Shown piece by piece: positions 1 to 6,414 of a stretch of 40,995 nt of DNA. The translations under genes and the position numbers were made by a program. Numbering within the stretch: position 1 is the stretch's first letter; each line of letters opens with the position of its first letter. Source of the stretch: a virus. Below the pieces are notes generated by a model. The model did not search any database. It was not told the origin of the DNA and saw nothing but the letters and a program-made list of their open reading frames with translations. The stretch lies in IMG/VR virus record IMGVR_UViG_3300005663_000102, positions 1 through 40,995 of that record; one strand, 5' to 3'.

Positions 1-117
1 TAACTGCCTCTTCCAAGCTTTAACCAACCTTTTCTCATAAGAAGCATCTTTACCCATACTTTCTCTTGCCTTTATAATCTTTTCCATTGCCTCGATTGAG
101 TATTCTGTTTTTGTCAT
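1..117 (-). CDS. Small hypothetical protein, C-terminus outside window
   Basis: Only the first 39 codons are inside the window and the frame is open to the edge. The visible N-terminus (MTKTEYSIEAMEKIIKARES...) is charged and helical, with no recognised domain. The ATG overlaps the stop of the upstream ABA-sandwich gene by 4 bases (ATGA), so it is translationally coupled to the same minus-strand operon. Function unknown. Confidence 0.6.
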   Translation of the reverse strand, partial: MTKTEYSIEAMEKIIKARESMGKDASYEKRLVKAWKRQL

Positions 118-431
118 TTTTCACCTATCAGTTTTTCTATTGCTAGGCAGAGGGCTAGGGTCGATTCTCTTTCTGATGCATGATAATTAACACCACTCTC
201 AAAATGTATTCCCCAACCATGGCGCAACATATCAATGTTTCTTGCAAATCCTATGTATTGATAACTCAATAATCTAAACCCTATTAGGTTATACAACTTC
301 GGCACAAGCACCTTAAAGCAACGTGCTATACCAAACTCAGGGTCGGTGAAGTTATAATCTTCAGGATACATAATGAACTCATCTATTGAGATACCTGCCC
401 ACAATGCTAGTTTTTTGTTTAGTTCTTCCAT
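114..431 (-). CDS. Phage ABA-sandwich-like protein
   Basis: A 105-residue protein that begins MEELNKKLALWAGI and ends with an Ala/Leu-rich helix (LALCLAIEKLI). Small phage proteins of the ABA-sandwich type have this plan: an N-terminal helix, a central strand region carrying Trp/Gly (HGWGIHFES) and a C-terminal LAxCxAI helix. Their function is unknown. A GGAGAG Shine-Dalgarno precedes the ATG, and the start lies inside the end of the upstream 47-aa gene. A second protein of similar plan lies at 36037-36384, so the phage may carry two members. Confidence 0.7.
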   Translation of the reverse strand: MEELNKKLALWAGISIDEFIMYPEDYNFTDPEFGIARCFKVLVPKLYNLIGFRLLSYQYIGFARNIDMLRHGWGIHFESGVNYHASERESTLALCLAIEKLIGEK

Positions 432-562
432 GCCCTCTCCTTAAAGAAATCCTGCCATTTAATATAATTTCTTTCAGGATAAAGAATACTGGGTTTACTC
501 CATAACCAGATATCTATAAGTTGATGAGGTGTCCAGCGTCTAAGTCTTTTTAGTGGTCTCAT
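419..562 (-). CDS. Small basic hypothetical protein (47 aa)
   Basis: A 47-residue frame starting MRPLKRLRRWTPHQLIDIWL. Its ATG overlaps the TGA of the YopX-like gene by 4 bases, and its end overlaps the next gene by 13 bases, as expected in a tightly packed phage operon. The N-terminus is rich in Arg and Lys and the rest in aromatic residues. It may bind nucleic acid, but no family is recognised. Confidence 0.6.
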   Translation of the reverse strand: MRPLKRLRRWTPHQLIDIWLWSKPSILYPERNYIKWQDFFKERAWKN

Positions 563-909
563 TTTAATAGTTCCTTATTCTCATATATGTTGCCGATGAC
601 TTCACACATTAAAGCCATATCAGCCTTAGTTATTCCGTGCCAGCCACCGTGAATAGGTTTCAAATACCATCCTGCTAAATTATCGTGCCATTCAATTATG
701 TATAAAATATCTAACCTTCGGACAATATCTTTTTGGTATGCCTCCTTGCCGTTCTTGTCTTTGAGTCCTGTGAATTCTTGGTCATCACCCTTTCGGCAAC
801 CAGATAATTCTCGTCCCACGAAGCCATCAGGGAATATCCCCCAATAATGGAACATCTCAAACTCGCCATTTACATCTAATAATGGTTGTCTGAATTTAAT
901 TTCTCTCAT
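559..909 (-). CDS. YopX-family protein
   Basis: 116 residues with the hallmarks of the YopX family: an N-terminal MREIKFR strand, the central signature EFTGLKDKNGKEAYQKDIV near residues 46-64, and the C-terminal VIGNIYEN near 103-110. YopX proteins are common in phages of Firmicutes and other bacteria; they form small beta-rich oligomers of unknown function. The ATG overlaps the stop of the upstream HTH gene by 4 bases. The assignment is firm, the role is not known. Confidence 0.88.
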   Translation of the reverse strand: MREIKFRQPLLDVNGEFEMFHYWGIFPDGFVGRELSGCRKGDDQEFTGLKDKNGKEAYQKDIVRRLDILYIIEWHDNLAGWYLKPIHGGWHGITKADMALMCEVIGNIYENKELLK

Positions 910-1118
910 ATCCCCACCTTCTTCCTAAGCAAATCCAATCTTTCCCAGATAGTTAATTTCCTTCTCTTCCATACTTGATTGACACACTGCCTTGATACAC
1001 CATATTCTTTAGCAATATATACTTGAGAGTAACCCCGCTTAATTAACTTAATCCAATATAAGTTCCTCTCGTAGGTTTTCCAAGCCCTTTGTAAAATGAT
1101 TGATTTAGATTGTTTCAT
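906..1118 (-). CDS. Small helix-turn-helix protein
   Basis: 70 residues, strongly basic. Residues about 29-52 (GYSQVYIAKEYGVSRQCVNQVW) read as a sigma-factor or resolvase-like helix-turn-helix: an Ala-Lys-x-x-Gly-Val-Ser turn followed by a recognition helix. It probably binds DNA and could regulate this left operon or other phage promoters. It abuts the upstream gene by one base. No catalytic domain is attached, so it is a free HTH unit. Confidence 0.7.
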   Translation of the reverse strand: MKQSKSIILQRAWKTYERNLYWIKLIKRGYSQVYIAKEYGVSRQCVNQVWKRRKLTIWERLDLLRKKVGI

Positions 1119-1337
1119 TTAATCCACTCTTAACTCTGACTGCTGTAGCAAAAGTTCTAAGTCAGCCCTGTTTTCGGGATTTGTAAGGCAATGTAAAATC
1201 CAGCGAGCACCCTCTACTTCGGGGGGGCAACAAAGAGGTACAGCTAGTTCATATTTATAAAGGTCAAATAAACCACCAATACCCTCTATATACTTGCGAG
1301 CCATAGCCTCATAATTATCTATTGGAGTTTCTTTCAT
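1119..1337 (-). CDS. Hypothetical protein (72 aa)
   Basis: A 72-residue acidic protein (MKETPIDNYEAMARKYIEGI...) with a Cys-Cys-Pro-Pro motif near the middle and a Leu/Gln-rich helical C-terminus. Its ATG overlaps the stop of the upstream 50-aa gene by 4 bases. No family is recognised; the context is a small-protein operon with its own promoter near 1633-1661. Confidence 0.65.
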   Translation of the reverse strand: MKETPIDNYEAMARKYIEGIGGLFDLYKYELAVPLCCPPEVEGARWILHCLTNPENRADLELLLQQSELRVD

Positions 1338-1486
1338 TCCTTTTTAATCCTTCTCATATTTTCGTCCCCGATTTTCTTGTCGTGTTTATCGCAGACATCC
1401 AGCCATTCTTTATTACCAGAAGGAAGGGTTATACCCATAAGGTATTTGGCTAGATTTCTACATTCCTTAATCTCACACTGTTTCAT
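1334..1486 (-). CDS. Small zinc-binding-like protein (50 aa), first gene of left operon
   Basis: A 50-residue frame beginning MKQCEIKECRNLAKYLMG. It has a Cys-x4-Cys pair at residues 4 and 9 and a Cys-x2-His pair at 32 and 35, a plausible four-ligand zinc site. The start is supported by AAGGAG seven bases upstream. It is the first gene behind the structured leader at 1505-1622 and so would be the first one controlled by it. Function unknown. Confidence 0.65.
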   Translation of the reverse strand: MKQCEIKECRNLAKYLMGITLPSGNKEWLDVCDKHDKKIGDENMRRIKKE

Positions 1487-1504
1487 AATTCTCCTTAACA
1501 ACTC

Positions 1505-1622
1505 AATAGAAGGGGGGAGCTGGTGCTGTGAATTCCATCGCCACTAGGATTTGCAACAGTCTTATACAACTAATGCTGACTCACCCTCAGCACTCCCCCA
1601 CTCTATTCAATTATTAAAGTCC
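1505..1622 (-). ncRNA. Structured leader RNA with boxA-like element
   Basis: This is the 5' leader between the promoter and the first gene of the left operon. It begins with a boxA-like stretch (minus strand 1622-1611, GGACTTTAATAA; rRNA boxA is TGCTCTTTAACAA). A large closed fold follows. The outer stem pairs 1607-1602 with 1510-1505 (6 bp) and 1599-1593 with 1519-1513 (7 bp, GGGGGAG/CTCCCCC). Inside is a hairpin at 1592-1574 (TGCTGA/TCAGCA, 7-nt loop). The boxA-like start plus folds resembles antiterminator sites (nut or put). Pairings are read from the sequence; the function is inferred. Confidence 0.6.
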
Positions 1623-1632
1623 TTTATTACAT

Positions 1633-1661
1633 AAAATATCACAATTTTTAGTCATTGTCAA
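1633..1661 (-). promoter_or_regulatory. Promoter of left operon
   Basis: On the minus strand, TTGACA (1661-1656), a 17-bp spacer and TATTTT (1638-1633): a near-consensus housekeeping sigma promoter. Transcription should begin near 1626, giving a leader of about 140 nt before the ATG at 1486. Confidence 0.75.
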
Positions 1662-1711
1662 TAGGGTACGGAACTATTTTTGCCCTTTGAGAATAAATAA
1701 CTCTTGACCTG

Positions 1712-1750
1712 TATAAAAGAAAAACCCCCCTGAATCGTAACTCAGGGGGG
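1712..1750 (-). terminator. Intrinsic terminator of small RNA and virion operon
   Basis: A perfect 9-bp stem (1750-1742 with 1733-1725, six G-C pairs at the base) with an 8-nt loop, followed on the minus strand by TTTTTCTTTTAT. This is a strong Rho-independent terminator. It lies directly after the structured RNA and is the first terminator seen after the virion operon ends at 1978. Confidence 0.9.
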
Positions 1751-1888
1751 AGATTTTACTCCACTGGTGATGGTTTGCTGGGGCTACACACTAGTCTGCA
1801 CTAGCATCCTTTCGCTGACTTTGACACTCACGGTATCTTAAGTGGCAGCACACCCTAAATACCCCTATTGTTCAGCCCTCACCCCAGC
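1718..1888 (-). ncRNA. Free-standing structured small RNA (about 170 nt)
   Basis: An RNA gene without a credible reading frame, bounded by an extended -10 promoter (1903-1895) and an intrinsic terminator (1750-1712). Its ends close with an 8-bp perfect helix (1889-1882 with 1783-1776, TGCTGGGG/CCCCAGCA). Inside are a second helix (GCTGA/TCAGC), a long hairpin at 1863-1832 that pairs GGTAT with ATACC and continues for about 13 pairs with one mismatch, and a small hairpin CTAGT-GCAG-ACTAG. It does not match 6S, tmRNA, RNase P or any riboswitch that I can recognise by eye. Function unknown. Confidence 0.65.
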
Positions 1889-1894
1889 ATCTAT

Positions 1895-1903
1895 ATTATA
1901 ACA
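1895..1903 (-). promoter_or_regulatory. Extended -10 promoter of small RNA
   Basis: The minus strand reads TGT-TATAAT (1903-1895), an extended -10 box, six bases before the predicted first nucleotide at 1888. A CTGACA lies 19 bp upstream, a poor fit for a -35. It resembles the other TGTGKTATAAT-type promoters in the window. Confidence 0.6.
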
Positions 1904-1933
1904 TATCCAACTACCAATATGTCAGTTAAGGGG

Positions 1934-1968
1934 CTGTATGGGCATCCTGGTGCGTGCCAGATATACAG
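1934..1968. other. Hairpin after last virion gene
   Basis: An inverted repeat: CTGTAT at 1934-1939 pairs with ATACAG at 1963-1968, and the inner arms GGCA/TGCC continue it. There is no U-tract, so it may be an mRNA 3' processing or stability stem between the virion operon and the small RNA. Confidence 0.4.
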
Positions 1969-1977
1969 TAGGGGATA

Positions 1978-2235
1978 TTACGGGTTTAATTTCTTGGCTA
2001 TACTTTTTGGTAATAGAAGCATAACAGCGTTAAAGACATCCATCCATTCTTCCAGCAATTCTACGGCTTCGGCTTTGGTGATTTTTTTGTCTTCTAATGC
2101 TTCGCCTGTCTTGGTGAAAGCCTCGCCTAATTCAAGTAGTAAATTTACCACTTGCTTCCACTTTCTATAGAAGTTGCCACCAAGAACTGCACCACAGATA
2201 ACTACTACCAACGATAGAATTTCATACCATTCCAT
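1978..2235 (-). CDS. Small membrane protein, holin candidate
   Basis: About 85 residues. A hydrophobic segment (ILSLVVVICGAVLGGNF) near the N-terminus can span the membrane; an amphipathic helical region follows, and the tail is basic. It is the last gene of the virion operon and follows another one-span protein, which is where lysis genes often sit, so a holin or holin-associated role is plausible. The ATG at 2235 behind GGGGG is preferred to an upstream TTG. No endolysin is seen beside it, which weakens the call. Confidence 0.55.
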   Translation of the reverse strand: MEWYEILSLVVVICGAVLGGNFYRKWKQVVNLLLELGEAFTKTGEALEDKKITKAEAVELLEEWMDVFNAVMLLLPKSIAKKLNP

Positions 2236-2237
2236 AT

Positions 2238-2435
2238 TTACCCCCAATCAATATCCGCAAGGTGGTCGTTAGAATTACAAATCGAGCAAATCCCAATAGA
2301 CTTTTCTATTCCTATTAACTCCTCCCCGCATTCACATAGACATTTACTGCACAGCCATTTATCGTTTACGAGTTTTAATCTGTCTACATTAAAACATCCG
2401 CATTGCTGAAAGGATATTGTTTGTGCTTCATTCAT
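2238..2435 (-). CDS. Small Cys-rich zinc-ribbon protein
   Basis: 65 residues with three Cys pairs: CGC near residue 12-14, a CSKCLCEC cluster around 29-36, and CSIC near 51-54. This pattern suggests two stacked zinc knuckles or a rubredoxin-like ribbon. The start lies inside the end of the upstream 52-aa gene. No family is recognised; DNA, RNA or protein binding are all possible. Confidence 0.6.
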   Translation of the reverse strand: MNEAQTISFQQCGCFNVDRLKLVNDKWLCSKCLCECGEELIGIEKSIGICSICNSNDHLADIDWG

Positions 2436-2586
2436 CTAGGATCTCCATTTGATGTCTCACTAATCGGGCAATATCTAAGGCGTCATCATAAAGTCTCTTC
2501 TTCTTAGCATACCATATTTTCAATATCTTGATTTCTTCCTTGAGTTCCTCATTTTCCTTTAATAAATCTTCGTAGGTGGGTTTCAT
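2428..2586 (-). CDS. Small coiled-coil protein (52 aa)
   Basis: A 52-residue frame (MKPTYEDLLKENEELKEEIK...) with heptad-spaced Leu and Ile and many Glu and Lys residues, so a parallel coiled coil is likely. It sits one base downstream of the TM protein ending at 2587 and overlaps the next gene by 8 bases. It could be a spanin-like or scaffolding helper, but no signal sequence is present. Confidence 0.6.
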   Translation of the reverse strand: MKPTYEDLLKENEELKEEIKILKIWYAKKKRLYDDALDIARLVRHQMEILDE

Positions 2587-2811
2587 CTAACCCCCCAGAG
2601 TAAGCCTTAATAACCATCCTATAATAACGACAAGCCCTGTCCCCCCAATGCTGACAGTTACCCTTCGCCAGATTGTGTTTGTTTTGACCGCACCATTTAA
2701 TTGCTTGAGGCGCTCTTTGATTTCTGGGATGTCTCCCTCATCACCATCTTTGAGAGTCTTTAACCTCTCATCAATCCGTATTAAAAGCTCATCTCTTTCT
2801 GGTTGTTTCAT
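2587..2811 (-). CDS. Small protein with C-terminal membrane anchor (XhlA/holin-like)
   Basis: 74 residues. The N-terminal half is charged and helical (ERDELLIRIDERLKTLKDG, then IPEIKERLKQLNGAV); the C-terminus is one hydrophobic span (VSIGGTGLVVIIGWLLRL). A charged coiled coil followed by a terminal anchor is the plan of XhlA-type hemolysin/holin partner proteins in phage lysis cassettes. Its position after the fibre genes agrees. The call rests on topology alone. Confidence 0.55.
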   Translation of the reverse strand: MKQPERDELLIRIDERLKTLKDGDEGDIPEIKERLKQLNGAVKTNTIWRRVTVSIGGTGLVVIIGWLLRLTLGG

Positions 2812-2999
2812 TTCGGCTTCTTACCATTCAGGCTCTTTAGTAAATCTACTGCCCCCTGATTCTTCAGAGCCTCATTGATAAGAAGTTGCTGTCTCTGTTG
2901 GAGTTGGGTTGCCTGTTGCTGCATTAGACTTAGTTCCTCACCAATCTTCCGTGCCTCGGCTTTTAACTTTGCTTCCTGTTTCTCTATGTTAATTTCCAT
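2808..2999 (-). CDS. Gln-rich coiled-coil protein (63 aa)
   Basis: 63 residues, almost wholly helical, with a Gln-rich central run (LMQQQATQLQQRQQLLINEA). GGAG precedes the ATG. It lies between the fibre proteins and the membrane proteins and overlaps the next gene by 4 bases. It may be a small chaperone or structural spacer; no family is recognised. Confidence 0.6.
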   Translation of the reverse strand: MEINIEKQEAKLKAEARKIGEELSLMQQQATQLQQRQQLLINEALKNQGAVDLLKSLNGKKPK

Positions 3000-3068
3000 A
3001 TTATACTCCTTGTGGTAAAACTAATTCTATCTAACTTTATTCCTCTTATGAGTTGCCTGCTTTTATTT

Positions 3069-3602
3069 TTAATAAATAACTTCTATTTCCCTAAACTGAC
3101 TTCCAGCACCAGAGAAAGTATCTACTACTTCGCAGACACTCCTTATTTTATCAGTTAGTACTTCAGTTACAGTAGAATAACCGCTCCAATCACGAGTGCT
3201 CCTTGTGGCAAGGCCAGTTACCCAATCTGTCCAAGCGTGGGTTGCTAAGTTATAATATTGAATTTTCCATCTTCCATCACCACCATTATTGAACTCACCG
3301 TACTGTCTCCAACGCTTTATGTAGACTACTTTACCAAAGTCAACTTCAATATACTCACCAACAGCGTTATGCCCGCCTATAGTGCCAGTGTCATTATCGT
3401 TAATCCTGGCTGGCCAATAGCCAGTTCCAGTAGCTGGATTAGCCTGAAACATAGCCACAGTAGCTTCAAGCCCAACTGCAGCACCTGGGCTTGTTAGGGT
3501 GATAGTGGTGGCATCCTCTACTGCATCAATACCATTACCTGTTATAAGTAGCTTATATCCCTCCCTATTACCGTCACTTCTGCCAGAAAAATAGGCGACC
3601 AT
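3069..3602 (-). CDS. Fibre-associated protein with discoidin-like domain
   Basis: 177 residues. From about residue 45 it reads like an F5/8 type C (discoidin-like) galactose-binding fold: ATVAMFQANPATGTGYWPAR, then YIEVDFGKVVYIKRWRQYG (the typical 'W/I-x-V-D-L/F-G' strand), and a Trp-rich core (GRWKIQYYNLATHAWTDW). Such modules bind carbohydrates and often decorate phage fibre tips. Its position directly after the tail-fibre gene supports a host-surface role. The substrate cannot be predicted. Confidence 0.65.
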   Translation of the reverse strand: MVAYFSGRSDGNREGYKLLITGNGIDAVEDATTITLTSPGAAVGLEATVAMFQANPATGTGYWPARINDNDTGTIGGHNAVGEYIEVDFGKVVYIKRWRQYGEFNNGGDGRWKIQYYNLATHAWTDWVTGLATRSTRDWSGYSTVTEVLTDKIRSVCEVVDTFSGAGSQFREIEVIY

Positions 3603-3613
3603 CTCAACTCCTT

Positions 3614-4276
3614 CTACGCTGCCGCGATTAGCCCGTGACTAATCATGGCATCCCTAAGAGCATCTATAACTCCATCAGTAGTTGCATCTCCTGAGTTTAT
3701 GGCATCATCACACCTGGCATCAACTACCCTCGTTCCAACTACTTGAGCACTATTAACATCAAGAATAGAATTTACATTATCTATGTTTTGGCTGTTAGCA
3801 TCTAAAGCACCACCAAGAGTAAGTCCACTAGTTAGTTCCAAAGCTCCCATTACATAAAGAGGAGCAGTAAAGACAAATACATCGGTAGAGTCAAGATACA
3901 ATGACTTATTACCAGTGTTACCTTGATTTCTCCATTGGATAACTTGGTTATTGGCTAATCTTATAAAACCACCAGTAGCAGGTGTTCCAGCTTGAGATAA
4001 ATAACTTGCCCCGCTAATCCCCTGATTGTTGGCATCCATTGTGCCACCAAGTTTCAGGTTAGTGATTAACTGACTACCCATATCCCAGGCACCAGATAAT
4101 GCTCTTGTGCCATCTGCTAATAGATACTGGGTATGGTCGTCATCGCCCAATCCATCTAATTGGTCGTGTGATAGTTGACTACCTCCGCCTAGACCCTCTA
4201 ATAGGTTTTTTATAGTTACAGCAACATCCTCTGCTGGGCCTGGGTTAGCTTCTGGTAAATATTTTCCTACTGCCAT
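3614..4276 (-). CDS. Tail fibre protein
   Basis: 220 residues with the classic phage fibre sequence LDGLGDDDHTQYLLADGTRA, followed by Gly/Asn/Asp-rich beta repeats (ALSGAWDMGSQLITNLKLGG, ALDANSQNIDNVNSI). Trimeric fibre shafts carry such short repeats ending near a C-terminal helix, here SGDATTDGVIDALRDAM. It probably forms the shaft or base of a receptor-binding fibre. Its start overlaps the stop of the propeller protein by one base. Confidence 0.8.
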   Translation of the reverse strand: MAVGKYLPEANPGPAEDVAVTIKNLLEGLGGGSQLSHDQLDGLGDDDHTQYLLADGTRALSGAWDMGSQLITNLKLGGTMDANNQGISGASYLSQAGTPATGGFIRLANNQVIQWRNQGNTGNKSLYLDSTDVFVFTAPLYVMGALELTSGLTLGGALDANSQNIDNVNSILDVNSAQVVGTRVVDARCDDAINSGDATTDGVIDALRDAMISHGLIAAA

Positions 4277-6414
4277 TATGCCTCCAATGATGGTTTCTTG
4301 GTCGCATACCTTAATTCCATCAAATTTAGAATTATATCATCCACCTCAGATGTATCAGTCTCCAGGTTAATGGCAAAGGACAGAACATCTAAAGAGTCAA
4401 TCACATTACTAGCAGCATCATAGTCTATAGCAAAGGTAGTCTTGAATTGCTTATATCGGGCAGAAGCCCCAACAGTAGTGGGCACTTCTACTGTCTGAGT
4501 TTTAATAGCCGTGTCTCCTTCCCCTTTATATCTGACGACCAGTTTGAGGTCTACGGTATCTCCCCCAGCCCCACCTGTATTATCTACGTTGACTTCCCAC
4601 CAAACATTTATTATCAAGTCACTGGTAGCGTCCCATTCGACCTCCATATGAGCTTCAAAATAAAGTGTTTCCCCTGAAGCGTTGAGTTGCCAGCCACCAA
4701 TAGTATTAGAGTCAGGAGCGGTTCGAGTAGCCCCAGACGCACCTGGGTTAAGTGAGGTAGCGAAGAGGTCGTGTTCGTGATGCCAGACTGATGTTTGCGC
4801 TGTAATTTTATTAGTATTAGTAAGCTCTTGGTTGTTCCAATCAAACGCAGCACCCGCTTGGGCACTCAGGTCTGAAAGAACCTCTGAATAATCTCTGCCC
4901 TCTAGCCCGCTTGTGGTGAATTTAGCATAATCATTATCAGCTGCATCAGCGTCATCTACAACTAAAACATCCGTGTCAGCGATGCCAGTATCATCCCTGT
5001 GAATATACTTTCTTTCTATGGCATTTTCATCAAAACCACGAAGATTAGAACCCTCATTCCAGATATAGCCTGCGTTTTCTGTAGAGGGTGTTATCGTCAG
5101 GGTAGCACACTCTACATCATCTTCTCCTTGCGCCCCATAGGTGATGGCATATTTGTCCCCGCCGAGGGACAGTATATAAGGGGTTCGAGCATCCGAGGTT
5201 ATGAATTCTAGACTGTCGCCAACAGCCCCTACAGTACCATCAGAGTTGATAGGTATTGTCACTATAAAGCCGTCATTACCCACGCCTCGGTATACAACAG
5301 CAAATAGGTTGGCCTGGGTTGCTAATATGTTACATTGCTCGGCATCGCTGGCTTCGTAATTGCCCCAACCCTTGACGATTATGCTGCCAGCGCTATCTAT
5401 ACTAACGATATATATAGTACCCGATACACCAGGGTCTGCAGTGGCTACAGCATAGTAATCAGTACCAGGGACCCTTATAATGTTACCCATCTGAATACTG
5501 ATAGAAGCTAATAGTTGTGTATCTGTTACTGCTGCAGCTATAGTACCATCACTGCCAATATCCACTGTGGTTACATTGGGATAATCGTTAGTGTCAGCCC
5601 AAGCTATGGCGTAGTAGTCAGTAGTTCCGACCCTAGTAATTGATACATTATTCCCAAAAGTATTAGCAGCGACATCTAGTGAATCTACTACCGCATTGCT
5701 AATAACTCCAGCACTGTCTATAGTAACAGTAACAACAACTACTGGTTTAGTTGCACCAGACTCATTAAATACTATCGCATAGACATCACCTGAGATATGG
5801 ATTATATCAGTAGCCCACAAATTAACAGGTTCACTATTGGTAATTGGAAGTGCCAAGGTTTCTATGAATGACTGGGTAATATCTCCAGTATTACTAACTG
5901 TAAAGGTGCTAACTCTAAGTTCGTTAATTGTCTGAGATAAACTATAGACCGCAGCATAAGTAGTACCTGATATTTTGATAAGCTTGATTGCATTAGTTGT
6001 GTCTGCATCAGCAAACTCCCAAGTTTCAATAGTACTGCCTATATTACCATCACTTTCGTCTATATGAAAAGTGGATATTCTGCCATCCGAATCATTATCC
6101 TTGAAAGCCATCATATAGTGACCAGCAGAGAGCTTGATACAGTTATAGGTATCACCAAGATTGTTGGATACTATGTCCTTCGTCTCAATGACTGCACTAA
6201 TGGCCGTTGAATTGGGCTTGACAGGAGGGTATTTGTCAGTTCCCGCTGGGATTTTATTAGTCTTTTTCACTACTAAATTATTTAAGGTTAGACTATCTTG
6301 GCTTAAAATCACCCCAGCAGTGCTGCTTTGAATGTGTTGGAGCAGGGATGCCATCTCTGCATTATCAACATCATCCCCTAAAGCACCTCGGAACTTTCTT
6401 TTAACTATATACAT
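4276..6414 (-). CDS. Tail/receptor protein with seven-repeat beta-propeller
   Basis: 712 residues. Residues about 90-440 hold seven copies of a 45-55 residue unit whose core is G-x-x-Y-Y-A-[IV]-[AV]: AGHYMMAF, GTTYAAVY, GDVYAIVF, TDYYAIAW, TDYYAVAT, NLFAVVY and GDKYAITY. Each is followed by a strand and a D-S-x-G-x-I turn. Seven such repeats predict a seven-bladed beta-propeller. The C-terminal 170 residues look like a beta-sandwich (ETLYFEAHMEVEW...). It probably belongs to the tail tip. Family unknown; the repeat count is direct observation. Confidence 0.65.
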   Translation of the reverse strand: MYIVKRKFRGALGDDVDNAEMASLLQHIQSSTAGVILSQDSLTLNNLVVKKTNKIPAGTDKYPPVKPNSTAISAVIETKDIVSNNLGDTYNCIKLSAGHYMMAFKDNDSDGRISTFHIDESDGNIGSTIETWEFADADTTNAIKLIKISGTTYAAVYSLSQTINELRVSTFTVSNTGDITQSFIETLALPITNSEPVNLWATDIIHISGDVYAIVFNESGATKPVVVVTVTIDSAGVISNAVVDSLDVAANTFGNNVSITRVGTTDYYAIAWADTNDYPNVTTVDIGSDGTIAAAVTDTQLLASISIQMGNIIRVPGTDYYAVATADPGVSGTIYIVSIDSAGSIIVKGWGNYEASDAEQCNILATQANLFAVVYRGVGNDGFIVTIPINSDGTVGAVGDSLEFITSDARTPYILSLGGDKYAITYGAQGEDDVECATLTITPSTENAGYIWNEGSNLRGFDENAIERKYIHRDDTGIADTDVLVVDDADAADNDYAKFTTSGLEGRDYSEVLSDLSAQAGAAFDWNNQELTNTNKITAQTSVWHHEHDLFATSLNPGASGATRTAPDSNTIGGWQLNASGETLYFEAHMEVEWDATSDLIINVWWEVNVDNTGGAGGDTVDLKLVVRYKGEGDTAIKTQTVEVPTTVGASARYKQFKTTFAIDYDAASNVIDSLDVLSFAINLETDTSEVDDIILNLMELRYATKKPSLEA

